64,000 bases of DNA from an uncultured Spirochaetaceae bacterium (GTDB taxonomy: Bacteria; Spirochaetota; Spirochaetia; Sphaerochaetales; Sphaerochaetaceae), in the NCBI GenBank assembly GCA_944389105.1, contig CALXLD010000039.1, forward strand, positions 1 through 64,000. Reading direction: 5' to 3'. Position 1 is the first letter of the stretch. The number at the start of each line of letters is the position of its first letter. Both the position numbers and the translations under genes were made by a program. Below are positions 1 to 6,542 of this stretch, in pieces. The notes beneath the pieces are model-generated. The model searched no databases and was not told where the DNA came from. It was given only the letters and a program-made list of their open reading frames with translations.

Positions 1-2
1 TC

Positions 3-137
3 AAGGCCATAACCGGATCCGCTGCTGATATCTTCGTCCCTTCTGTGACATTCTCGATCATCGCCAAGGAGAATGGCCGGATGGAGTTCAGCCTGATAGG
101 CGGGCCGTCGGATGCAATCGTTGAGATCCATGTGTAA
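3..137 (+). CDS. C-terminal end of an unidentified protein (partial)
   Basis: An open frame enters from the left edge and ends at a TAA at 135-137, giving 44 residues that finish in DAIVEIHV. The composition, with alternating hydrophobic and polar residues (for example FSIIAKENGRMEFSLIGG), looks like beta-sheet protein. There is no motif from which to name a family, and the start lies outside the window. It points towards the broken peroxiredoxin gene on the other strand, which begins about 100 bases further on. It could also be a chance frame, but the lack of stops and the natural codon use make a real gene end more likely. Confidence 0.45.
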   Translation, partial: KAITGSAADIFVPSVTFSIIAKENGRMEFSLIGGPSDAIVEIHV

Positions 138-235
138 AAGAAAACAGGATAGAGAAGGTCATTTGCCAACCATCCATCCTGAATGAATGAGTAAGATATC
201 GGTATATAGAACAATATATATTTACACAGAAATCT

Positions 236-379
236 TTATAGTGATATCGCGGGGTGGGAGAAGAGGATTACCCATTTCCCTCTGTAGTCTTCAGGAAAGC
301 TTATTTCTTCCTGGGTTGTCACTGCTTTGAAAGCCGGAGCTTTGTCACCGATAAGCGGCATCTGTATTCTTTCTTCCAT
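236..379 (-). pseudogene. 5' stub of a peroxiredoxin (AhpC/TSA, 1-Cys/Prx6-like) gene
   Basis: The minus-strand frame begins at ATG 379 behind a good ribosome binding site (AAGGAG) and reads [20 protein letters not shown], then ends in [10 protein letters not shown] followed by ISL and a stop. GDKAPAF and [20 protein letters not shown] are hallmarks of peroxiredoxins. Here the frame leaves the family pattern directly after HPA, so the peroxidatic cysteine and the remaining roughly 150 residues are absent. No further peroxiredoxin sequence is visible towards position 138. The frame is 47 codons against a usual 160-220. The upstream operator-like repeat is intact, so the stub may still be transcribed. 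It looks like the remnant of a deletion or rearrangement with a breakpoint near 245. Recognition is from motif memory, without a database search. Confidence 0.75.
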
Positions 380-390
380 AGTGTATCTCC

Positions 391-414
391 TTGAGTTAGC
401 TATTGCTAACTCAA
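391..414 (-). promoter_or_regulatory. Perfect inverted repeat, probable operator of the peroxiredoxin stub
   Basis: TTGAGTTAGC, a 4-base spacer TATT, and GCTAACTCAA form a perfect 10-bp inverted repeat. It lies just upstream of the ribosome binding site of the peroxiredoxin stub, next to an AT-rich TATATT-like -10. The symmetry and position suggest a dimeric repressor site. The TTAGC...GCTAA core is reminiscent of sites for metal- or redox-responsive regulators, but the regulator cannot be named from sequence alone. Confidence 0.5.
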
Positions 415-525
415 ATATAATGAAAATGTCCAGAACCGTCCAGCAAAAACACTCTCCATTGAAAACGTGCTGTTATAGAATTGTTGCGAAAAACCCATTT
501 ACCTGCCGATGGGATGAAAGCAGAT

Positions 526-1125
526 TCAGAATGCGATGACGGAATGCCTGCCATCAATCCATAGTTTAGCCTTTAGTGTGGTGAATCTGATTAGGCAGTA
601 GTTTTCATCATGCACTCCATCTGGATAGTAGTGGATGAAAAAGTCCTTCCAGTACCGCCTGAGCATATCTTCTTCCGCAATGATTTCAGCAAAGCCTATA
701 AGGCTTGCGCTGTCGGCTTCCCTGACGAAAGAGATTCCAGCCTTTGGATTCAAGAGGATGTGCCCGGCCTTCGCAGATGTGCGATATGTAGTCATCCATA
801 TTTCACTTATCCCGTCATGCGAGATGACATCGATGGCGACAGGGCGGGGAAATCCCTCATCATTGATGGTTGAGAGGGTGACATAGCCACATCGATCAAG
901 AATCCAGGAAGCCTTATCCTCATCATTCATCCAGCGTTTTAGTGAAGGGTCAGCAATCGGGCTGCAGATAAAGAGGCCGTCCTTATAGCAGTGTATGCAG
1001 TAGTCCTCATTTCTGTGTCCGTCTCCGTGTGTACCAAGCAGCTCCAGCGAATCGATGACCATGCCGCAGCTCTGGCAGATATGTTTCCCTTCCATAGCCA
1101 AATGATAGCATAGCTTGAGAGTCAT
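526..1125 (-). CDS. Zinc-ribbon plus pyridoxamine-5'-phosphate-oxidase-like (FMN-binding) protein
   Basis: This 199-residue protein has an N-terminal zinc-ribbon-like segment with cysteine pairs (CQSCGM near residue 18 and CIHCYKDG near residue 43). A split-barrel flavin-binding domain of the PNPOx type follows from about residue 70, with WILDRCGYVTLSTINDEGFPRPV and a conserved barrel core. Such proteins bind FMN or related cofactors, and their substrate is usually unknown. The ATG directly follows the lysA stop codon and has AAAGGA eight bases upstream, so this start was preferred over an in-frame ATG ten codons later that lacks a binding site. It is the last gene of the leftward dap operon and is probably co-transcribed. 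A role in lysine metabolism is not implied. Confidence 0.75.
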   Translation of the reverse strand: MTLKLCYHLAMEGKHICQSCGMVIDSLELLGTHGDGHRNEDYCIHCYKDGLFICSPIADPSLKRWMNDEDKASWILDRCGYVTLSTINDEGFPRPVAIDVISHDGISEIWMTTYRTSAKAGHILLNPKAGISFVREADSASLIGFAEIIAEEDMLRRYWKDFFIHYYPDGVHDENYCLIRFTTLKAKLWIDGRHSVIAF

Positions 1126-2376
1126 TTACATAATCCTTTCAGGTTCGCCGAGCTGTGTGCGGACATAATCCTCATAAGTTTCCGCCCTCCTGATGCAGGA
1201 TATGCTGTCATCCTGGTTAATCAGGAATTCTGCATGTCTCAGTTTCGCATTGTAGTTGAATCCCATAGCGTGTCCATGTGCTCCTGTGTCATGGATGGCA
1301 ATGAGATCTCCTCTGCATATCTCTGGAAGAGCCCTGTCTATCGCGAATTTGTCATTGTTCTCACATAGAGAACCCGTCACGTCATAAACATGGTCCTTTT
1401 CCTCGTCTTCCTTGCCGATTGCTGTAATATGATGGTAGGCACCGTATAATGCAGGACGCATCAGGTCCGACATGCATGCATCAAGGCCGACATAATCCTT
1501 GTATTTGTGAGTGACGTGCCTGACTCTGGAAATAAGCCATCCGTAAGGCCCTGTAATACATCGCCCGCATTCAAATGACAGCTTCAGCGGTGTTCTGACC
1601 ATCTTGCCGTATAGTTCCTTTATCCTCATGCTGAGGCTTGTGAAGGAGACTCTGTCATCTCCTTCTCTGTATGGAATACCTATGCCTCCGCCAAGATCGA
1701 TCTGTTCAATCTGTATTCCAGTGTTATCCCAGATTTCATTTACAAGGTTAAAGAGCATCCTTGCGGTCTCCACAATGTAATCTTCATTGAGAGTATTGGA
1801 TGCTACCATAGTATGCAGCATGAAATGCTTAGCACCATTGTCTCTTGCAATTCTGTAGCAATCCAGTATCTGAGAATGCGTTACGCCGTATTTTGCTTCG
1901 ACAGGGTTACCTATTATCGTATTACCCGTTCTCTCGTTTCCAGGGTTGTATCTGAATGAGATTGTCTCAGGAAGCCTTCCGCAGACCCTGATAACATCAT
2001 CTATATACGTGATGTCATCAAGATTCATGATAACTCCCATATTGAATGCTTGCAGAAACTCCTCGTCAGCTGTGTCGTTTGAAGAGAACATGATTTTCTC
2101 CGGAGGTATTCCGGCTTCATAGGCAAGTCTCAGCTCCGGGCCTGATGAACAGTCCGCTCCAAAGCCGCATTCCTTTAAAAGCCGGAGTATGTTTATGTTC
2201 GGAAGGGCTTTAACTGCAAAGTAGTTAATAAATCCATCTGACCAGGAAAAGGCTTTCATCATATCTTCAGCATTCTTTCTGATTGCTCTGCCATCATAGA
2301 TATGAAAAGGAGTACCTGCACGTCTTGCGAGTTCTTCTATTCTCTGGCTTTCAGCTGGAAGTTCCTTTTTCGTCAT
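1126..2376 (-). CDS. lysA: Diaminopimelate decarboxylase
   Basis: This 416-residue fold-III PLP enzyme converts meso-diaminopimelate to L-lysine and CO2 in the cytoplasm. The PLP lysine lies in YFAVKA (K56). The glycine-rich phosphate loop is GGGIG (229-233). The cross-subunit active-site cysteine and aspartate lie in GSLCENND (C338 and D342), and the C-terminal DTGAHGHAMGFNYN motif is typical of the family. Length is normal. The start overlaps the dapL stop by four bases (ATGA). It is the final enzyme of the pathway encoded by this operon. The epimerase DapF, needed between DapL and LysA, is not encoded here. Related decarboxylases acting on other amino acids share the fold, but the dap neighbours make this assignment firm. 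Confidence 0.93.
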   Translation of the reverse strand: MTKKELPAESQRIEELARRAGTPFHIYDGRAIRKNAEDMMKAFSWSDGFINYFAVKALPNINILRLLKECGFGADCSSGPELRLAYEAGIPPEKIMFSSNDTADEEFLQAFNMGVIMNLDDITYIDDVIRVCGRLPETISFRYNPGNERTGNTIIGNPVEAKYGVTHSQILDCYRIARDNGAKHFMLHTMVASNTLNEDYIVETARMLFNLVNEIWDNTGIQIEQIDLGGGIGIPYREGDDRVSFTSLSMRIKELYGKMVRTPLKLSFECGRCITGPYGWLISRVRHVTHKYKDYVGLDACMSDLMRPALYGAYHHITAIGKEDEEKDHVYDVTGSLCENNDKFAIDRALPEICRGDLIAIHDTGAHGHAMGFNYNAKLRHAEFLINQDDSISCIRRAETYEDYVRTQLGEPERIM

Positions 2377-3599
2377 AGATTCTCCTTTATTGAGGAAACA
2401 GCTTTTTCTATATCTTCCCTATGTCCATATGATGAAATCCTTACATAACCTTCACCTGCTTTTCCGAATCCCGAGCCAGGTGTTACCGCAACATGTGCTT
2501 TTTCCAGAAGAAAGTCAAAGAAATCCCAGCTTGTCATCCTGTCAGGGCATTCTGCCCATATATATGGGCTATCAATACCACCATAGATATTAAGTCCGGA
2601 TGTGCTTAGTCCTTCCCGTATTATTCTGGCATTTTCCTTGTAGTACTCAACAAGGGAGCGGCACTCCTTCCTTCCCTGAGGTGATAATGCAGCTATTCCT
2701 CCCTGCTGTGCGATGTTGGAGGCTCCGTTGAAGAATGTGCATTGCCTTCTATTCCATAGCTTATGAATTATTCCTTTTTCGGAATTTTCAGATTTAAGAG
2801 CTTCTGGAACTATAGTCCATCCAAGCCGTATGCCTGTGAATCCCGCATTCTTTGAGAATGAACCAATTTCTATGGCTACCTCTTCAGCTCCATCAATTTC
2901 ATAGATTGAATGTGGAATGCCTTTTGTCTCTATATAATCGGAATAGGCACTGTCGAAGATTATGATTGCGTTTTCCCTGTGGGCATAATCGACGAAAGCT
3001 CTTAGCTCCTCCTTTGTTGCCGCCGCTCCTGTTGGATTATTAGGAAAACAGAGATAAACAAGATCAGCATGAACTTCTGGAGGAGTGGCCACGAAGCCAT
3101 TTGAGGCATCAGAGGGCATATACACAATACCGTTATAGCAGTCATTTTCCGTGCTATAGCATCCTGTATGTCCCCCAGCTACATTTGAGTCGACATAGAC
3201 AGGGTAAGCCGGGTCCTGTATTGCAGGAATCGAGGATCTGCTGAATATCGACTGTATGTTTGCCGCATCGCTTTTTGCTCCATCGGAGATGAAGAAGTCC
3301 GAAGGGGAGAGCATGACTCCATATTCATTCTCATAGTGGGAAGCAAGCGCATTCCGCAATGCAGTGTCGCCCTGTTCATCTCCGTATCCTGTGTATGTAT
3401 TTCTATCAGTCAGGAGATCTATCTTCTTATGCATTGCCTCTGCAATTGATGGAGTTATTGCTTCTGTAGTGTTGCCGATGCTGAGCTTCATTACGCTCAC
3501 ACCCTCATTCCTTTCCTGCCAGATTCTGATCCGTCTTGCTACTTCCGGAAACAGATAGCCGGACTGCAGATTCAGAAAATCATCATTTACCCTTGCCAT
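2373..3599 (-). CDS. dapL: LL-diaminopimelate aminotransferase
   Basis: This fold-I PLP aminotransferase of 408 residues converts tetrahydrodipicolinate directly to LL-DAP, bypassing the succinylase or acetylase steps. Visible signatures are TGYGDEQGDTALR near residue 70, NNPTG at 187-191, and the PLP lysine in SFSKNAGFTGIRLGW (K250). The open frame extends 65 codons further upstream inside dapA, but the ATG at 3599 has a strong AAAGGAGGG site, shares one base with the dapA stop (TGATG) and gives the family's usual length, so it is the start. The use of DapL explains why no dapC, dapD or dapE gene is present in this operon. Confidence 0.92.
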   Translation of the reverse strand: MARVNDDFLNLQSGYLFPEVARRIRIWQERNEGVSVMKLSIGNTTEAITPSIAEAMHKKIDLLTDRNTYTGYGDEQGDTALRNALASHYENEYGVMLSPSDFFISDGAKSDAANIQSIFSRSSIPAIQDPAYPVYVDSNVAGGHTGCYSTENDCYNGIVYMPSDASNGFVATPPEVHADLVYLCFPNNPTGAAATKEELRAFVDYAHRENAIIIFDSAYSDYIETKGIPHSIYEIDGAEEVAIEIGSFSKNAGFTGIRLGWTIVPEALKSENSEKGIIHKLWNRRQCTFFNGASNIAQQGGIAALSPQGRKECRSLVEYYKENARIIREGLSTSGLNIYGGIDSPYIWAECPDRMTSWDFFDFLLEKAHVAVTPGSGFGKAGEGYVRISSYGHREDIEKAVSSIKENL

Positions 3600-4504
3600 C
3601 AGACAGCTCCCTCCTTTATATCCTCTGCCATTCTGTCGATAATGGAAAAAAGCAGTGTTCTGTGTTCTTCGGATTCCAATGGGCACATCGGCAATCTGAA
3701 GGATTCCCTGCACCATCCCATCCTTGCCATTGCTGTCTTTATCGGTATTGGATTTGTTTCTATGAAGCAGGCCGAGAAGAATGGTGCAAACCATGTCCCA
3801 AGAGCATCCGCTTCAGCCCAGTTCTTATCGAGTGCAGAATGGATCATCCTTACCATTTCATGTGGAAACAGGTTTGAGGCCACGGATATGACGCCATCGC
3901 CACCCATCTTTATGAGATCAAGGGCGAGGTTGTCATCTCCTGAAAGGACCATGAAGTCCTCACTGGTTGACTCGATGACATTCCTCATCTGCTCAAGCGA
4001 GCCGGAAGCTTCCTTTATTGCCACGATATTGCTGCAGTCGTTTTCAAGCCTTTCCAGTGTTTCCGTTTCAAGATTGACTCCTGTTCTTCCTTTTATGTTG
4101 TAGAGGATGCAAGGGATCTTCACCGAGTCAGCAATCGCCTTGAAATGCAGATACAGCCCTTTCTGTGTCGGCTTGTTGTAATATGGATTGACAAGAAGGA
4201 CGGCATCTGCACCGGAATCTTCAGCATGCTGTGATAATCTTATAGCTTCAGTTGTGGCATTCGATCCTGTGCCGGCGATTACAGGAACTCTTCCTGCGGC
4301 GTATTTTACAGCCTGTGCAATAACCCTGTCATGTTCCTCATGGGACAGGGTGGGGCTTTCTCCTGTTGTCCCGCACGGTACAAGTCCATCTATACCGGCT
4401 TCTATCTGCTGGTTCACGATTCTTTCCAGTGCCTGATAGTCCACGGTCCCGATATCTGTGAATGGTGTGATAAGCGCGGTGTAAATACCTCTGTATCTAT
4501 GCAT
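3599..4504 (-). CDS. dapA: 4-hydroxy-tetrahydrodipicolinate synthase
   Basis: This 301-residue TIM-barrel aldolase condenses pyruvate with aspartate semialdehyde as the first committed step to DAP and lysine. The GTTGES loop (45-50), NPYYNKP (106-112), the catalytic tyrosine in YNIKGRTGVN (Y135), the binding arginine R140 and the Schiff-base lysine in AIKEASG (K164) are all in place. Length matches the family. The start lies inside the end of dapB (8-base overlap), which indicates translational coupling. Aspartokinase, which feeds the same pathway, is encoded far away at 22918. Confidence 0.95.
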   Translation of the reverse strand: MHRYRGIYTALITPFTDIGTVDYQALERIVNQQIEAGIDGLVPCGTTGESPTLSHEEHDRVIAQAVKYAAGRVPVIAGTGSNATTEAIRLSQHAEDSGADAVLLVNPYYNKPTQKGLYLHFKAIADSVKIPCILYNIKGRTGVNLETETLERLENDCSNIVAIKEASGSLEQMRNVIESTSEDFMVLSGDDNLALDLIKMGGDGVISVASNLFPHEMVRMIHSALDKNWAEADALGTWFAPFFSACFIETNPIPIKTAMARMGWCRESFRLPMCPLESEEHRTLLFSIIDRMAEDIKEGAV

Positions 4505-5264
4505 TACGTCCTCCTATGGAATCTGAAATGAAATCATCCATCGTGTATAACCCCGGTGCCTGGCGGATCAGCCAGAGCGCGGCCTTCAGAGCGCCATCTG
4601 CGAACCCTTCCCTGGTCCTTGCTGTGTGTCTTATTTCTATTGTGTCAGCCGGACTGTCGATGGTTATCGTGTGGATACCTGGAATATAGCCAACTCTTTC
4701 CGATGTTATATTCAGAAGGTCCTTTTCTTCTGTATTTCCGGATATGCCAAGCTGCAGTCCTTTTTTTCGGTCTACTGTTCTCAGTATCTTTTCAGCTGCC
4801 ATAAGCGCAGTTCCTGATGGTGCATCCTTCTTTTCCCGGTGATGTATTTCATTTATTGAGATGTCAAAAGAGGAAAGTGGATTTATAAGCTCTCCGGCTC
4901 TCTCCACAAGCTTAAGAAATAACGCAACTCCAATTGAGAAGTTCCCGGAATAAATAAGCCGTGCATTATTGCAGCAGACAGTTTTTCTTATTTCCGGAAG
5001 CAGGTCGAGCCATCCCGTTGTTCCGATTACAGCAGGGATTCCATTCTCTGCATATATCCGGATATTTTCTGCCACCGCAGAAGGTGAGGAGAAATCTACA
5101 GCTGCATCAGCTGTATCCAGAGCTTCCCGTGAAAGTGTTCCTGATGTTATTTCCTTTTCTTCTGCCGCTGGATCTATTATTGCGGAAACTTCAATACCGC
5201 ATTCCGGGGCAAGGTTTTTTATGATCCTTCCCATCTTTCCATAACCGACTATAGCTATTCTCAT
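4497..5264 (-). CDS. dapB: 4-hydroxy-tetrahydrodipicolinate reductase
   Basis: This 255-residue NAD(P)H-dependent reductase makes tetrahydrodipicolinate from the DapA product. It has an N-terminal Rossmann motif VGYGKMG and the signature EIHHREKKDAPSGTA, with the catalytic histidine and lysine. A GTG two codons upstream (5270) would also be in frame, but it coincides with the AAGAGG ribosome binding site. The ATG at 5264 sits five bases after that site and directly precedes the Rossmann strand, so it is preferred. It is the first gene of the leftward operon, which reads dapB-dapA-dapL-lysA and then the zinc-ribbon gene. Confidence 0.93.
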   Translation of the reverse strand: MRIAIVGYGKMGRIIKNLAPECGIEVSAIIDPAAEEKEITSGTLSREALDTADAAVDFSSPSAVAENIRIYAENGIPAVIGTTGWLDLLPEIRKTVCCNNARLIYSGNFSIGVALFLKLVERAGELINPLSSFDISINEIHHREKKDAPSGTALMAAEKILRTVDRKKGLQLGISGNTEEKDLLNITSERVGYIPGIHTITIDSPADTIEIRHTARTREGFADGALKAALWLIRQAPGLYTMDDFISDSIGGRNA

Positions 5265-5312
5265 ATCCACCTCTTGTGGAGAAGAATAGCTAAAAATAAC
5301 AAATAAGTCTAT

Positions 5313-5341
5313 ATAATAACAAAACGTTATTATTATAACAA
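5313..5341 (-). promoter_or_regulatory. Probable promoter and operator of the dap operon
   Basis: Read on the minus strand, TTGTTA (5341-5336) and TATTAT (5318-5313) are separated by 17 bases, a plausible sigma-70 promoter about 50 bases before dapB. A perfect 8-bp inverted repeat, ATAATAAC and GTTATTAT with a 5-base spacer (5313-5333), covers the -10 and could be an operator. The gap is too short for a lysine riboswitch and shows none of its conserved elements, so control is probably at initiation. Confidence 0.5.
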
Positions 5342-5342
5342 A

Positions 5343-5750
5343 TTAGTCTTTTGATTTTGCAAATATGAAGAGTTTCCCAGCTATATAATTGCAAAGGCCC
5401 ATTGCAAGATTTGATATAAATTTCCAGAGTGTATGATTCAGAGAAAGGAGGTCTACGGCGATGAACATTATGATTATGTCGAGAAGGCCGCTTGCTGCAC
5501 GGCAGAGATAGAAATAGAGCAGTTCGGATAGTATCGTGTGCTTGCTTTTACGCCCTTTCTCTCTGAAAACTATGTATTTGTTAGTGAAGAATGCAAATGT
5601 TACAGCTGTAAACCAGGCAAGGATGACAGCTGGGGTATTAGGCAGCTTCAGGGATGAATAGAAAAGCTCGTAGCTCAGCATGTTTACAGCTGTAGCCATC
5701 GCTCCGAATACGCAGTAAATGAAGAAATCTTTCTGAATCCTTAAACCCAT
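5343..5750 (-). CDS. GtrA-like four-helix membrane protein
   Basis: This 135-residue protein has four predicted membrane helices and the GtrA pattern: an N-terminal IYCVFGAMATAVNMLSYELF, FTNKYIVFR after the second helix, and a C-terminal FISNLAMGLCNYIAGKLFIF. GtrA-family proteins are thought to move lipid-linked sugars across the membrane for cell-surface glycosylation, often with a glycosyltransferase partner. No glycosyltransferase gene is adjacent, so the substrate is open. No clear ribosome binding site precedes the ATG, but the first helix starts soon after it. It ends 79 bases before dapB and may share transcription with the truncated LysR gene upstream. Confidence 0.8.
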   Translation of the reverse strand: MGLRIQKDFFIYCVFGAMATAVNMLSYELFYSSLKLPNTPAVILAWFTAVTFAFFTNKYIVFREKGRKSKHTILSELLYFYLCRAASGLLDIIIMFIAVDLLSLNHTLWKFISNLAMGLCNYIAGKLFIFAKSKD

Positions 5751-5764
5751 GATAGAAATTATAC

Positions 5765-6496
5765 TTAGATTGTGTTCTTCTTGGATACAGTTTTGATTGC
5801 GGTCTTCACATAGTCGAGGAAAGCCAGTGCCGTCGGACCCAGCGTATGCTGTGTGCTGATTATTGCGGAGATTGGAAAACTTATTTCGGGTTCAATATCC
5901 AGTATCCTCAATCCAGCAAGCTGCGGTATTTCGGATTTTAGCACGATGGCTGCTCCGAAGTTTCTGGCAGCAAGTCCTGCTAATACCGGAGCTTTCTCAC
6001 TTTCATATGCTATGTATGGCTTCACACCAGCTTCTTCGAATGCTTTTTCGATGATATCCCGCAGTCCTGCGCCTTCCGTATACTGCAGAAATGGATATCG
6101 TGCTAATTCCTTCATGCTTACTTTGCTTTGTGCAGCAAGAGGGTGGGTTGCTGATACAGCTGTAGAAAGAGGCAGCGAGAACAACTCTGCAGCAGAGTAT
6201 TCCTCTCCGATTCTGTCTGCAGGAGCGAATACGATATCCAGCTGTGAGCTCTCCAGCCTAGCCAGAAGATCTGCTGTTCGCCCAGAGGAGAAGGAGAATG
6301 CCGCATTCGGATACTGTGCTGAATAATATGAAGCAAGCGAATGTACTATATCTGTTCCAAGTACCCTGAGAAAACCTAGCCTCACGCTTCTTTTTCCTTC
6401 TGCTTCCAGTTTTATCCAAATATCAGCAAGAAGACTCCAAGCCGCAGCATGCAGTTCCAGAGGTGATGGAGACTGCTGTTTATTTTTTTGTTTGTA
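5765..6496 (-). pseudogene. LysR-family regulator lacking its DNA-binding domain
   Basis: The frame encodes a LysR effector-binding domain, beginning VRLGFLRVLGTDIVHSLA and continuing with PHPLA-type and GAAIVLKSE-type segments. It aligns by eye with the complete LysR protein at 38192-39073 (VRIGFMRTLGM..., YPFIHYSKDAGLR versus YPFLQYTEGAGLR). Upstream of GTG 6385 the frame stays open to a TGA at 6497 and encodes a few linker-like residues (LLADIWIKLEAEGKRSVRLGF), but the winged helix-turn-helix is missing. The next gene begins only 46 bases further. No start codon there has a ribosome binding site. The most likely reading is a 5'-truncated pseudogene; a deliberately HTH-less protein is less likely. 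Confidence 0.7.
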
Positions 6497-6542
6497 TCAT
6501 TGATGAAGCTGAGCCACAATAATATATAAGGTGGTTTCTTTT

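Noticed and set aside
327..539. A 70-codon plus-strand frame over the region between the first gene end and the zinc-ribbon gene
   Set aside because: It runs antisense to the peroxiredoxin stub and across its operator, has no ribosome binding site and shows no protein-like pattern.
5271..5342. Possible lysine riboswitch upstream of dapB
   Set aside because: Only 72 bases are available and none of the conserved L-box elements is visible; a promoter with an inverted repeat explains the sequence better.
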